Below are positions 19,975-31,686 of a DNA stretch of 64,000 bases, piece after piece (within the stretch, counting starts at the first letter, position 1; each line of letters begins with the position of its first letter). The translations under genes were made by a program, and so were the position numbers. Under the pieces are notes generated by a model. The model searched no databases and had not been told where the DNA came from. It worked only from the letters and a program-made list of their open reading frames with translations. The stretch is taken from assembly GCA_034231615.1 (NCBI GenBank), contig CM067309.1:27241661-27305660 (forward strand), in the 5' to 3' direction. This DNA is from Meghimatium bilineatum. Its lineage: Eukaryota > Mollusca > Gastropoda > Stylommatophora > Philomycidae.

Positions 19975-20650
19975 TAGGATAGAATCCAGCACTGTGTATC
20001 ATTCTTGGGTGCACAAGAGACACATCGACAAGAGCTATGTGGTACCTACGTGACTGTCCAACAGCAGAGCACAGATTACAGTATTTCCGTGCATGGGTAT
20101 ACCTTCAAATACATGCAGACATGGAACACCTATTGCATTCCAAAATACAGAAAGTTAAAGGCAGCAGACTTAAGAGAGGGAAGTCGTGGATGAGACATGC
20201 TGAAGATGTCATACAAAGCATGTGCAGATTGCAAGATGTGGCAGCAGGTGAGGAATGGATAAGTCTACCCACAGAATGGTGTCCCACAACTGTGGAGCAA
20301 GAAGTGCAGGCTTTGGTCAGTGAGAATGCCAAAGAGGTGGATGTGATTATATACACTGATGAATCTGTGATTAGACATGTTCGCAGTGCTTGGGCCTTCA
20401 CAGCTCAGTGTGCAGGTAAAATGATCAGGGAGGAGAGTGGGACCTTTTCTGTAACTACGAGTAGCATGACCATGGAGATTATGGCGGTGACCAGGGCATT
20501 TGAGTGAGTAGGCACACAGAAGGCAACACAGTTATGCATCTTGAGTGACTCTATGAGTATGATTAGGAAGGCACAAGCGGGTCTTATTCGTGAACAGTGG
20601 ATTGAGGCCTTGAGAAAGGCGAGGTTTGAAAATAGTTTTTGGCAGGAAGT
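19975..20650 (+). pseudogene. I-type LINE copy 2 (RT thumb and RNase H fragment)
   Basis: Frame 20037-20507 aligns with the LINE at 8.84 kb from the CPTAEHRLQY stretch to RNase H (IYTDESVIRH: Asp-Gly-Ser is Asp-Glu-Ser here; MEIMAVTRAFE). It then has a stop (TGA) and continues [18 protein letters not shown] to about 20640. A deletion of about 50 bp precedes EWCPTTVE. Truncated at both ends. Confidence 0.85.
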
Positions 20651-20724
20651 CAATCATTGGTCCTTTTGTTTCTATTTCACCATAATAAAGTTCCCATTTA
20701 GTAACTGCATCCATTTGATTTGTT

Positions 20725-20774
20725 ACATATATATATATACACACATATATATACACATATACATATATACATAT

Positions 20775-20843
<69 letters not shown>

Positions 20844-20846
20844 TAT
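20725..20846. repeat. TA/CA compound microsatellite
   Basis: Alternating ta, ca and tatg runs. Not coding. Confidence 0.95.
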
Positions 20847-20850
20847 GGTC

Positions 20851-20984
20851 TACTGTTATATTTAGATTGTGTGTATCCCTTCCTATTGCCATGGTTTCTG
20901 TTTTGTCAATGTTGTAGTTCTTGCACTCAATGTCCATGGATGTTAAATGACGAAGTTAAATTTCTTCATATGCTATTATGGCTT
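20851..20984 (-). repeat. 134-bp fragment of LINE X, duplicated at 25411-25544
   Basis: Minus strand reads [19 protein letters not shown], the RT motif D region. It appears identical by eye to 25411-25544. It is flanked on both sides by TA repeats, whereas the 25.4-kb copy lies within the longer LINE X. Confidence 0.85.
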
Positions 20985-21224
20985 GATTGATATATATATA
21001 TATATATATATATGTCTGTTGCTGTGCCTCTGCTCTTGTGTGGGGTATGAGATATTCTAACCACCGAGATCATCGAGGGTCATGTGCCCATGCTGATGGA
21101 GATAGACATTCTATCCAGTCTTTATTTTAAATATAAAAATACCATGTATGTATGTTACAAAAGGGGGCATCAGAATTTTAGAAAGACTTAGGTGGGGCAT
21201 GATATAAAAGAGGTTGAAAAACAC
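20985..21224. other. Short TA repeat and unassigned sequence
   Basis: (ta)n at 20988-21013; the rest shows no motif. Confidence 0.4.
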
Positions 21225-21972
21225 TGATCTAAACCCTCATTCTTCTGCTCTGCTCAGTATTGAATTCTCAAATGTCTTAGCACCACTACACAGAATTGTT
21301 CTCCAAGTGACACGATCTGCCAACTTTTCCCAACTGTCAGAAGCTATGACTTCTTCTTTCCTTCCTCTTTTACCCTTACAATGTTCTTGTTCTCGCTTTT
21401 CTGGCAGCTTCAGATAATGTCATTTGGTGTTTGCTTAATGTCTCTTTGATGTTGTCGATCCAGCGTACTCTTGGTCTACCACTGACTCTTCTTTCTGCTT
21501 CTCCTCTCTTCATATATGATTTATAAACTAATGAATCACAGGGCATTTTTTTCCAGATGACCAAACCATTTCATTTGTTGATTCTGTATGTAGAACTGAT
21601 ATGATACCCAATCTTTCTCTTTGACCTCATTTCTGATTCTGTGTCTTCTATTCACTCCTGTGGCTTTTCTCAGACATCTTATTTCTGTTGTAACCAGCTG
21701 TCGTTTATATTTTATTGTTAAGGACCATGTTTGGCATTAGTAGAACAGTGTTGGAATTAAGATACTTTGGATAAGATGTTTTTTTGTTGTCATTGGTAGC
21801 ATTTTGTGTTGCAATAAAGGGGATAATTGTCCCAATATTTGATATTTGAATAATATCAGCTTTGTTACAACAAATCTCTATTTCGGTGTCTATCTTGCCA
21901 TCTGAAGAGAATGTTGTGTCTAAGTATTTGAAGGTATTTGAGTCATAAACTTGATTCTTTACTGTTATATTT
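21225..21972 (-). pseudogene. LINE X, C-terminal part of RT (left of nested RTE)
   Basis: Minus strand: FKYLDTTFSSDGKIDTE near 21930, later MKWFGHL, GEAERRVSGRPRVRWIDNIK near 21450, and a tail ending ..TWRTILCSGAK near 21290. It has many frameshifts. It is the direct continuation of the RT at 25410-26560; the two are split by RTE copy B. Confidence 0.75.
21961..21972. repeat. Target-site duplication of RTE copy B, left
   Basis: actgttatattt, identical to 25410-25421. It immediately precedes the catcatcatc 3' tail of the minus-strand RTE. Confidence 0.9.
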
Positions 21973-21984
21973 CATCATCATCAA

Positions 21985-23560
21985 GTGCCGTCTCCCAACG
22001 AAGGTTGGCTGCAACGTATCTCCAACATCTCCTGTCTTGGTGGTGCACTCTGCTAGACTGTAACCTGTCCATCGTGTAATGTTACTCTCCCACTTGTATC
22101 TCTGCCTACCTCTTGCTCGCTTCCCTTTGACTTTACCCTCAAGTAAGGTCTTCAATAGGGTGTCATGTCTTTTAATGTGTCCAAAGTATTTTATTTGCCT
22201 GATCTTTATTTCTCTTAGTAGTTCTTTCTTCATATTAAGTGTCTTTAGCACCTCTTTATTTGTTTTCTTCTCTTTCCATGATGTTCTCCCTATTCTTCTA
22301 TATACCCACATCTCAAAGGCATCAATTTTGTCTTTTAATTGTTTATTTAGTGTCCATGTTTTTGAGCCATACATTAATATGGAACAGATGTAGCATTTTA
22401 TAATTCTAATTTTTAACTTGTTTGTAATTTGTTTAGATATTAATAATTTCCTCATGTCATTGAAGGTACTTTTAGCCATTCCTATTCTCCTTTTAACTTC
22501 TGTTTCACATCTGCCATCATTTGTGACTATGTGTCCAAGATATTGATACTGTTTTACTTGTTGTAGTTTCTCTCCCTGTATGTTTATGTTTACCTCCTGT
22601 TCTTCTGTGTCTTTGCTGATTATCATGGTTTTTGTTTTTTGAATGTTTATATCCAGTCCATATTCATTACTTGATTTATTGACTTGATCTATTAGTCTTT
22701 GTAGTTCATGTTCACTTTCTGCTAAAAGAACAGTGTCATCTGCATATCTAATGTTTTTTATTATTTTCCCATTGATCTTGAGTCCTGGTATTTCTTCTAT
22801 ATTTTTAAAGATATTCTCTGTGTAGATATTAAATAGGCTTAGTGATAAAATGCATCCTTGTCTTACCCCTCTTCTTATTTCTATCTATGGAGAGCAGCTG
22901 TTTTCACACCTTATTGATGCAGTTTGTTCCCAATATATATTTCTAATCAGCCTGATGTCTTTTCCATCTATGCCTATTTCTTGAAGACAATTGATTAATT
23001 TTTCATGTTGGACTCTGTCAAAGGCCTTGCTGTAGTCTATGAAGCAAATATAGATACTTTTTTGGACTTCTATATATTTATCTATCACTAGCCGGATACT
23101 CAGTATAGCTTCTCTGGTTCCTTTGTTTTTCCTAAAACTGAATTGTTCTTCACCAACCTCCATGTCTATCTTGTTCTTAATTCTTTCATGTATTATCTTG
23201 AGAAGTATTTTAGTTAGATGGCTCATTAGACTTATTGTTCTATATTCTGTACAGTCCACAGCCCTGGGCTTCTTAGGTAGTGGTATGAATATTGATGATG
23301 TTAGGTCTTTAGGTATATGGCCTGTTTCGTATATGTCATTGCAAATTTCTGTGATATTATCTACACCAAATTCATTTAGATTTTTTATTATGTCTACTGT
23401 TATGTTGTCAGAGTCTGCAGCTTTTCCACATTTTATTGAATTTATTGCATGTTCTACTTCTGATTTCAGTATTGCCGGTCCATCATTGTTGTGTATTGTT
23501 GGTTTTTTGTTCCGTTGGTCGTCAAACAGTTCTGTTACATAATCTGCCCATCTTGTGAGT
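21985..23560 (-). pseudogene. RTE copy B reverse transcriptase (frame-broken)
   Basis: Minus frames 23259-22885 (TEYRTISLMSHLTKILLK, FSFRKNKGTREA, FIDYSKAFDRV) and 22626-21943 (QYQYLGHIVTNDGR, YGSKTWTLNKQ, YFGHIKRHD, RARGRQRYKWES) plus the YADD region near 22735-22750. Frameshifts between the blocks, and a loss near the end, distinguish it from copy C. Very similar to copies A and C. Confidence 0.85.
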
Positions 23561-23647
23561 GCTTCTGTTTTATCAAATATTATTTTACCATTTTTATCTT
23601 TAATTTATAGGATATTAAATATATTAAATATATATCTTTAATTTAAT

Positions 23648-24241
23648 TTATACACCCCCATTTATAGGATTTTTCTTATTTGTGATCAGCCTTATCTCCT
23701 TATGCATTAATTTTGTCTTCTGTTGTATGGACATCTCCTCTATTTCACTGCATTTTGTTTCTAGCCATTGTTTTTTCGCTGTTCTGCACATGTTACGTAT
23801 CTCTTTGTCTATACTTGAGTATTTTGGTGTATTTTTAGCTTTCTTTCTTTCTGTCATTTTCTCTAATATTTCATCTGTCATCCATGTTTGCTTGTTCTTG
23901 GTATTTATTGTTGGTAAATTTTTACTTGATGTTTGAATACTTTTCTTTAGGCTTTCCCATTTATTGTCTATTTTCTCTTCTGGATTTTCCCTTCTGTGTT
24001 GTTCCATGCACTCTATCATTAGATGTTCATATCTATTCCTTACATCTACAAGGTATTTTTGTTGTATGTCTTGTTGTTTTAGTGCTGATGCGTCTATCTG
24101 TGGTTCTTGGACTCCTCTATTTACTATCTTTTTAAGTTTGACATTTATTTTGCACAGCACTGGATTATGGTCAGAGTTGATATCTGCACCTGGGTATGTT
24201 TTGATGTTTTTGACACTATTTCTAAATCTATTGTTAATCAT
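23648..24241 (-). pseudogene. RTE copy B linker between endonuclease and RT
   Basis: 197 codons: MINNRFRNSVK, SDHNPVLCKINVKLK (end of the endonuclease, catalytic SDH), then a Lys-rich linker. It is followed by a local AT-rich duplication at 23590-23660 that breaks the frame before the RT. Confidence 0.8.
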
Positions 24242-24249
24242 AATGTAAT

Positions 24250-25092
24250 CTATTTGGTTCCTCTTTCTGTCTCCAGGACTTTTCCATGTATATATCTTCT
24301 ATTTTCATGTTCAAAGAATGTATTACATATGATCATATTGTTCTCCTCACAGAACTGTATAAGTCTTTCTCCTCTGTCATTTCTTGTCCCTAGTCCGAAT
24401 TGCCCTACAATGTTCTTATGTCTTCCTTTTCCTATTTTTGCATTCATGTCTCCCATGACTATTAAAATGTCTGTTGATTTTACTGGTTTGAGTAGTTGCT
24501 GTAGATCTTCATAGTACTGTTCTATTTCTTCTTCAGTGTAATCTGCAGTTGGTGCATAAGTTTGTATTAGGGCCATATTAAACGGTTTTGCTTTGATCTT
24601 TAGCAACATCATTCTGTCATTATATGTCCAGTATCCGCTGATATATTTTTCTATTTCTTTCCTGATCAGTATTCCTACCCCTCGTTCATGGTAATCTCCT
24701 CCTGAATGTATAAAACTAAAATTTTCTTTTCTTGTGTACCCAGCATCTTTCCATCTTGTCTCTGCTATTCCTAGAATATCTACATCTAATGATTCTGCCT
24801 CTAATATTAAATTTTCTAGCTTTCCTGATTGGTGTAGTGTTCTGACATTCCATGTTCCTATTCTAATATGTTGTTTCCTAAACTTTAGATGTTCTTTATC
24901 CGTTGCTTGACTTTGGGGTGTACGTGGTAAGGTCCCAGTCTTTTCCACGGTGGCCAGCCAATATTCATTATTATGCCCAGAACTTGCCTCTTGTGCGCCA
25001 CACACTTTGCTGTTTCGCCGTTTGAGCCATTGATCCATTTGGATTCCTCCGCCTCGCGTGCCGTCACAGACTTTTTGTCTAGGGATGGACAT
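24250..25092 (-). pseudogene. RTE copy B endonuclease (AP-type) frame
   Basis: 280 codons on the minus strand: IGTWNVRTLHQSGK, ILGIAETRW, HERGVGILI, VMGDMNAKIG, and ICNTFFEH. These are the AP-endonuclease motifs of RTE elements (TWNVR, ETRW, GDMNA). The frame ends at LETERGTK-stop because tatata replaces tata just before it. The expected continuation (NQIDYIMINNRFRN, then SDHNPVL at 24241-23648) lies in another frame. Copy C has the same break. Confidence 0.85.
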
Positions 25093-25409
25093 TCCCTATT
25101 GTTGACTTACGGTTGTCTCTTTGCGAAGAAATTCTACGCTGTGAACGTAGCCATTAACTGGAGTAGTCGAGACACCATTTTTTGTCCGTATCGAAGATAG
25201 GGAGTTCGCGAGTCGGAACAACTTGAATGAAATACACTCCATCTATAATCGTCTAAGAACAAAAAACACAGATCCTACAGGTTGGACTTAAATTTGGCAT
25301 CACACTGTCAACAGTAATACGCTAACCACACCATCAAAATTCGCGTAATCCAGAAAACACAAATGTAAACATGGAAACACGTCGTCACATTACAGCAACC
25401 GGAAGTATC

Positions 25410-26560
25410 ACTGTTATATTTAGATTGTGTGTATCCCTTCCTATTGCCATGGTTTCTGTTTTGTCAATGTTGTAGTTCTTGCACTCAATGTCCATGGATG
25501 TTAAATGACGAAGTTAAATTTCTTCATATGCTATTATGGCTTGATCATCGACAAAGAGTAGCTCATTGGTATTTTCATTATGCAGCTTGGCTTTTTTCGT
25601 AATGCTATCAATATAAGTGATAAACAGAAGTGGTGATAAACTTGCCTAACTCCCGATGTGACTGAATGGTTTTGATGTTCCTTTATTCAAAAGAATTACA
25701 CTCTCACAGTTCTCATATAAGCTTTGACATACTTTAATAAGGTGATTGTTGACTCCATAGATAGCCAGTGTGTGCCATATAACGTTTCTATCTACTTTAT
25801 CAAAGGCTTTGTCCTGATCTACAAATGTTACAAAAAGGTTCCTATTGTATTCAATGTTTTTCTTCACCATCTGCCTGAGAATGAAAATTGCATGTGTACA
25901 GCTTGTTTTTTTCGAAATCCCATCTGTTTGTCTGATATTTGTAGTTCTATAATAGGTCTTAGTCTGGATTCTATGATTTTGGCGTACATTTTGTCTACAT
26001 GGCTTAGCAGTTTGATGCCTCAGTATTGTGTGCATTCTCTTTTATTGGCTTTATTCTTCCACAATGATATGATTATATATGCTCGTTGCCAATCTTTAGG
26101 TGTTCTTTGTTGTGCCCATGCCACATTAAATACTCTGTGTAACCATTAGATGCCACACTCTCCTGTTGATTGTATGATTTCAGTTGGTATATAATCTGTC
26201 AACCGCTGGTGTTTTGTGTTTTGGTGCTTGTCTGACTACTGTATCTACTTCATATTGTAATATTTCTGGTTCTAATGTTGAAACTATTAGATCTGTTGGT
26301 ATTATTTTGTGAAGCTTTGAATAAAAGCATTTATTTGATCTTTGTATTGTAACTTTAGTCTGCCTCTTCTTCTAGCATGCTTTGATAGTTCCCCAGTATG
26401 GTATTATATTTTGTGAGTTTTTGATAGTTTTGAAGAAACTGTGAGACTGTTTTTTCATATTTTTCAAGAGTACCTGGTATTCATGTTGCTAGTGTGGGAA
26501 TAACAAAAACAGCGAAGAATTCTGCCCAGTTGTAGTACATTTTTGTGTTCGAATTGAAAA
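25410..26560 (-). pseudogene. LINE X, RT fingers and palm (right of nested RTE)
   Basis: Minus strand, heavily frameshifted. The frame 26035-25646 contains NLFVTFVDQDKAFDKVDRNVIW (motif A) and SLYENCESVILLNKGTS. Downstream are remnants of motif C and the motif D region [19 protein letters not shown] at 25410-25544. It resembles RTE-group RTs but is a different family from copies A-C. Upstream limit about 26560. Confidence 0.75.
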
Positions 26561-26889
26561 CTAACTATACCAGCACAAATTCAAATGTTTTTGTAGAGGT
26601 TTGAATAGGACAAATTGCATGTTATAAAATAGTATGACAGCAGAATATCTCACAAGACAGTCCCCATTATGAAGATCTGTCAAGTGGTCCCAATTATGCA
26701 GATCCATCACCAGGTGCCCACTATACAGGCCTATCACCTGGTCCTCAGTATGCTGATGTATCACCTTTGATAAATAGTTTTACAGAAGTTTATTTAATGA
26801 TTGAAAATTTCTTTTAAACTATTAGCTAATTTCTTCAAGTGACTACAAATACTGTACAAATATTTTAGAACAGACAATAAAATAATCAC
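26561..26889. other. Intronic sequence without recognised feature
   Basis: Imperfect short repeats around a gatct/atcacc(a)tg theme at 26670-26770 (…gatctgtcaagtgg…, …gatccatcaccagg…, …cctatcacctgg…). Otherwise nothing. Confidence 0.4.
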
Positions 26890-27043
26890 CTTGTAGATAT
26901 TACCAACTTTGGCCTCACCCACAGGGATATCAATGATGCCAGCAGAAGGGCTTGGAATTCCCTTTGTAATTGCCCAGAATCTCTGTATGACCATGTCACT
27001 GTTTTTGTACATTCCATTCAACATGTATGCAACTTCTGGATTT
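26890..27043 (-). CDS. RPUSD4-like: Host gene exon d: RluA-type pseudouridine synthase
   Basis: 154-bp minus exon: acceptor ttcctag, donor aag|gtgatt, starting in phase 2 and ending in phase 0. It encodes NPEVAYMLNGMYKNSDMVIQ, then RFWAITKGIPSPSAGIIDIP and VGEAKVGNIYK. The (Y/F)WAIT.G.P.P..G.IDIP pattern is characteristic of RPUSD3/RPUSD4. The first base completes the Lys codon begun by exon c (AA|A), and the phase-0 end fits exon e. The protein is a core RluA fold strand region following the catalytic Asp. A 4.6-kb intron separates it from exon c. Confidence 0.88.
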
Positions 27044-27275
27044 CTAGGAACATGAAATTTGGACAACAGTTGTAAGAACTGGACAGAATAAGCGAATATA
27101 TTTGGACAAAAGTCTATATATTTCTATCTATCTATAAACTTGTAACCCAGGGTCATAGGAATACATTGGAAACATCAATATACAGAGTCCTCCAGCAAGT
27201 TCTATCTTCAACAATGTCTACGAGTGAGGAAAAGGCCTGTAAAAGTCTATAACAAACACGGGAAGACTCCTAATA
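27044..27275. other. Intronic sequence, no feature
   Basis: Between exon d and the TA-flanked transposon; nothing recognised. Confidence 0.5.
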
Positions 27276-27277
27276 TA

Positions 27278-28141
27278 GGGCACCCGGGGGTAAGATAGCG
27301 CGCGGGGCAAGACGGCGTTTCAGTTTTTTTTCCAGAGTTTATGGATTTTTCCAGTAGGACACGTGAATAGGTCTGGCGGGAAACGTCCATTCTATGACAA
27401 CAAAATTTGACAGTTCACGGACAGGTCGTTTTCCAACCATGAGGTAAATTTGTTTTTCATGGGTCTTGAATTATTTTTTTTCCAACTTTTTACTCCTTGC
27501 CTGCTGTTAACATTACTGTCATGTTTTTTTTTACATGTTTAAACTGAAACAAGTTGCTAACCATATAATTTGTGGAAAGATGGCGCACAGTTAATGGGGC
27601 AAGATGGCGCATTCAAAATGTTATGGAAAAAATGCAGATGTCATGGATGCTGATCTAAGGCTGGGAGAGACTGATATATATGGTTATAATGATCAACCAA
27701 CTTTACAAAAGCATTATTAGCTTCAAAACGGAACTTACGTACTATTTTTTAATAGAAATTTTGTTCGAGTAAAGTTACAAAACCAGGTCTATCTATTTAT
27801 TCTATCTATTCTTAACACACATTTACACACTGCCTGTGTGTTAGACCTGTTGCAGAGGTGATTGCCCTCATTTTATAATGGTTTGTATACCTTTTTTCCT
27901 GCGCTATCTTGCCCCCAAGATGGTTTTTCAAGATGGGTCGCTATCAAGATGGTTGTTTTGTACATATGTTAGAAAATTCTCATTCTACTGTCTACACATA
28001 GTTGTATGTTGTCAATAACATCATAAATATAAGATAAATGGATAAGCTATACACTGATTCCAGTTTGGTCTCTCATAATTACGTCTAGTTGTCAGAATAT
28101 GCTAAAATGTGAAAAGTGCGCCATCTTACCCCCTGCTACCC
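27278..28141. mobile_element. Non-autonomous DNA transposon, TA target site, about 864 bp
   Basis: Ends gggcacccgggggtaagat and, in complement, gggtagcagggggtaagat, both flanked by TA (27276-27277, 28142-28143). TA duplications with GGGGTAAGAT-type inverted ends suggest a Tc1/mariner-pogo-type element. The sub-terminal motif ggggcaagatggcgc recurs inside (27302, 27595 and in complement near 27905). No transposase frame. Confidence 0.75.
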
Positions 28142-28149
28142 TATGTGAT

Positions 28150-28586
28150 AACAGAAAATTGAGTGCTATTTCTTCTTGACGTTCTTTACAGATGTCCTCG
28201 CACCCACTCTGTAAGCCTCTTGGTTCTATGCAAGCTGTCCAACATCTTTCAGTGTCATGTTCAGTAGGTTTTTGTTATTATGTGTTCATTATAGTCTTGG
28301 TCTGCCTCTTGTTCCCTATCTTGGAACACCTACTGTTCCCACCTATACTACACTTAATTATATAACTTTTTCTATCCAAAATATGTTAACTTTGGTTTTT
28401 TGATAGTTTTAAGGAGCCAGTCTTCTATGTTCAGATCATTCTGGAAGTCTGCATTGGATCATCTTTCTGCCCATAGGACCTTATTCTAAGGACCTTTCTA
28501 TAACATTTCATTTCAAATCCTAATGTTTTCTTTTCCATTGCCCATGTCTCAAAACCATATGTAGTCACTGGAAAAAAATAGCTTCT
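28150..28586 (-). pseudogene. Old LINE, RT thumb part (split by TTAA element)
   Basis: Minus strand reads TTYGFETWAMEKKTLGFEMKC (cf. YGCESW..), YRKVLRI, then a degenerate tail. It is the downstream part of the RT at 29316-30075; the TTAA element at 28587-29315 sits between them. Confidence 0.65.
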
Positions 28587-29315
28587 TTAACCCCTTGGAT
28601 GTGGAGCCATTCTTAAGGATACAATGAAAAGTTACCTCCATTTGGCAGACATCCTTAAGGAGGGGTGTCAAGTATTTGTATAATATGTCCCTGAAAGCAC
28701 CTCAATGTTATCAAATACTCAGATTGGCTAGTTCAAGCTATCTAAAGGCCATTTTCAAATCAATATTATGTAATTGGGCATGCTTGTTAGTGTATTTCAA
28801 CTTTTGTTTGTGGACAGAGCAGTATGTTTTTTTGTGTAACCATCTTATCACGACCTACAAATATGGTGAAGCTTAGCTCAATGAATCATCAATTTATAAA
28901 CTTTTGAAAGAAAGTGTTTATGATAGTTCTAGCATTAATTTATCTGAGTCAGGAAGTGATTTAGAAAGTGTTAATTTGCATTGTAATTCAGAATATACAG
29001 ATTTCGATTCAGTTTTATATCTATAGCCCACATGCTTCAAATTCGTGGTCAGGCACAAGTTAAAAGGTAAAATCTCCATGATTGTTTGAAATGTTTCATT
29101 TTGTGAGATGAAAGTATGTTAAAGATTTGTACGTCTCATCCATAATATAATGAAGCTTTTAAATTTGTGTGTATACAGTAATAATACTCTCAAATTGTTG
29201 AACATGAGAATGAGGTGGGCAAATTGGTTAGGGGAAACAATTTCAGCAACGCTTAAAATTTTCCCGCACTGTAGTTACGATTTGACCTTTTTATCCCCTG
29301 GAGCCAAGTGGTTAA
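28587..29315 (+). mobile_element. piggyBac-like element 1 (short, TTAA-flanked)
   Basis: TTAACCCCTTGG at 28587 and the complement TTAACCACTTGG ending at 29315, with TTAA at both edges. Inside, at about 28863, is a start-like region (ATGGTGAAGC.., then SEIYKLLKESVYDSSS, SESGSDLESVN in a broken frame). This resembles the acidic N-terminus of a piggyBac transposase. It is homologous to 50085-50640. Confidence 0.65.
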
Positions 29316-30075
29316 TAGTCGTTTTATGTTTTTCCCATGCCATAGATTTCTCATCTGTGATGTTTTTTGTAGGACCATTGCTAATCTCTTTCTGAGCAAT
29401 CTCCTGTGGTGTTGATGGATGACGCATCATAATTTCTGTGTGAACTCATTTTTGTTGATAACTCATTGTTTTTGTCTTCTTTGTGCATTATTTTTGTCTT
29501 CTTTGCATTGAGGAAAATATTTTATGCCACACTATAATGTCTGACTTATATAATCCTGTATTCTAAACTTTTTGTGGGGCTTCATGACATTAGGGTGGTG
29601 TTATCTCCATACTTAATTTCTGGAATCTCATGACCTCCAATATTAAGATGTTTAAACTTCATAGTGTGGGTCTTCTCATACATTTTGCATGTTTTCTGCA
29701 TATATGTTGAACAGATGTGGTGAGAAGATTCATTCATATTGGACTCCTTTTTAGACCTCAAAGCAGTCAAGTGTTTCTCCTTTGAAGCAGACAGAAGCTT
29801 GTTGCTCCAGATAAAGCATTTTAATTTTAGTGATTTTAGATGGTATGGGAAGTCCATGCTTTCCATTATGTACTATAATTTCTAGTGTGTTACACAGTCA
29901 AAGGCTTTTGAGCAGTTGTTGAAACAGGTTTGCATGTCTAAAATGAACTCTTTGTACTTCTCTATTATATTTCTCATGTTGAAGACATCAACCTAAGTCC
30001 CTTCTGTCTAAAACCTGCCTGGACTATACTGATTTCTCTGTCCAAGTGCAGGTACACTTCACCCATTACATCCGA
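29316..30075 (-). pseudogene. Old LINE, RT palm part
   Basis: Minus strand: NNCSKAFDCV (motif A), NIGGHEIPEIKYGDNTTLMS (motif C as YGDN instead of YADD), then LNAKKTKIM (motif D) near 29480. Many stops. It continues at 28586. Confidence 0.7.
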
Positions 30076-30079
30076 ATCT

Positions 30080-31010
30080 CAATAAGGTGAAAGACTAGGT
30101 TCAAAAGAGGTAGATCATGGTTGGGACAAGTAGAAGGTATTGTCAGACAAACTGTGTAGCCGTAATTGCATGGATCCTGGGGACAAGTGGAACCCACAAT
30201 TAGGTTGTACCTTCTCTGTGGTCATCAAGCTTGACAGAAGTTCCAGGGACAAAAATGGCAATAGTTGTAGACCGATAATTGACGATAACAATACAGAGGA
30301 CAATGTAATAATTTACACCGATAAATCAGTCAGTCGTCTCCAATGATATGCTTGGGCTGTTTCTGCATGTTATGATGGAAAAAATGTTAAAGAATACAGC
30401 AGTTTGTTCACTACTACCATGAGCAGTCTTACAATGGAGAAAAAAGCTATGACTGAAGCACTGGCATGACTGGTCACAGAACTATTCTCATGAATGCATA
30501 ATTTGTGACTCAATGAACATGATCCATAAAGTTGGAGCGAGAGTTGTGTGCCATCAATGGGTGGTATTATTGTCAAAATCTATGACCAAAAAATAAATTA
30601 CCTCTATATTCATGTTAAGACATTGAGGGTAATAAGTGGGCAGATACATTGGTGAGCATGTCTCAGTTTTAATAGGTACGTCAATGATCTGACATAGTTA
30701 ATGCCTCGAGGGACCTTGTTTCTTCTCAGAAAATTTTCAAAGTGTGAATTAGGGTCGATGTCAAGACTATACGAGATTGGTGTAAAGATTTGGACAGTGC
30801 ATAAAGAGAAACATATAGATATATTAGACGGATAAATGAGCACCGAATCAAAACTGTCAAATTCTGCTCTAATAGATTTATTGAGATGGGGATTGGAGCC
30901 CTTATCACTTTGTTGATCTTTTTTGACGCCAGTCGAGGTTGCGTTACAAAACTTGCTGACCAAGTTCGGCGCTTGTTGAATGCGCTATGATAGATCAGAA
31001 AAATGGGAAT
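30080..31010 (+). pseudogene. Old I-type LINE fragment with RNase H
   Basis: Broken plus frames: FKRGRSWLGQVEGIVRQ, NVIIYTDKSVSRLQ (RNase H first motif, Gly replaced by Lys), FTTTMSSLTMEKKAMTEAL (second motif), then a weak tail with LRKFSKCE. Same order as the LINE at 8.84 kb but much more diverged, so an old copy. Confidence 0.65.
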
Positions 31011-31686
31011 ACCCATTGCAATAATGTGCTAAAAATAGTGTTTCCGGGAAATTATGTTCTGTAAAAATGGCGGCATGTCGGGAATAACGATATAGACCTA
31101 GTAAGTGAGTTTTTAATCAAGAAATATTGGAGATTTTGAAGGAAATATTGTATGATATATAGAAATTAATGTAAATCTAGGCCTAGCATTATGATAAGTA
31201 GCATTTTGCACTTGTAATAACTCTGGAGCTTTCAAATTCATTCAGAAAGTGCAAACAGTCCTTACAACACATAGAAAGTTTTTATTTCAAGGCTTTCTTG
31301 GTTTCTTGCGCTAGATTGATTTTATACAAATTTTTAAAGATGGCGATGTCAATGTATAAAATTTTGTGTGCACCCTTGGTAATGGCGGACAAGTACGCTC
31401 TGGATTACTGGTGACCAAAGTGTTATGGACTTGTCAAGAGTGCGCTAATAATAATAATTTGTCCAAATTCCTTGGACTGAAAAGCAAGCACACAATTTAA
31501 ATTAAATATATATTAAAAAACCATTATAACAAACTGGTCCATTCTGACAAAATACGCTGCATACAATTATATACTATATAAAATGAAAATAATTTGGGAT
31601 ATTGAAAAGTATTGTTAAATAGAGAATTTTGTAAAAAAACAAGTGTATGCTAAAATGAAACACCACTGTACAATTTTACAACTTAC
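31011..31686. other. Intronic sequence, no feature
   Basis: AT-rich; a short aaaatggcggcatgtcggg stretch at 31066 is not part of any recognisable exon. Confidence 0.45.

Larger units (their letters stand above)
21973..25409 (-). mobile_element. RTE-type LINE copy B, full length, with 12-bp target-site duplication
   Basis: 3437 bp on the minus strand, from a 5' end at 25409 (about 300 bp of leader) to an ATG-repeat 3' tail at 21973. Both sides carry actgttatattt. Removing it rejoins LINE X in frame-compatible order (..HNLNITV then KNQVYDSNTFKYL). It carries endonuclease and RT but has several frame breaks. Confidence 0.9.
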
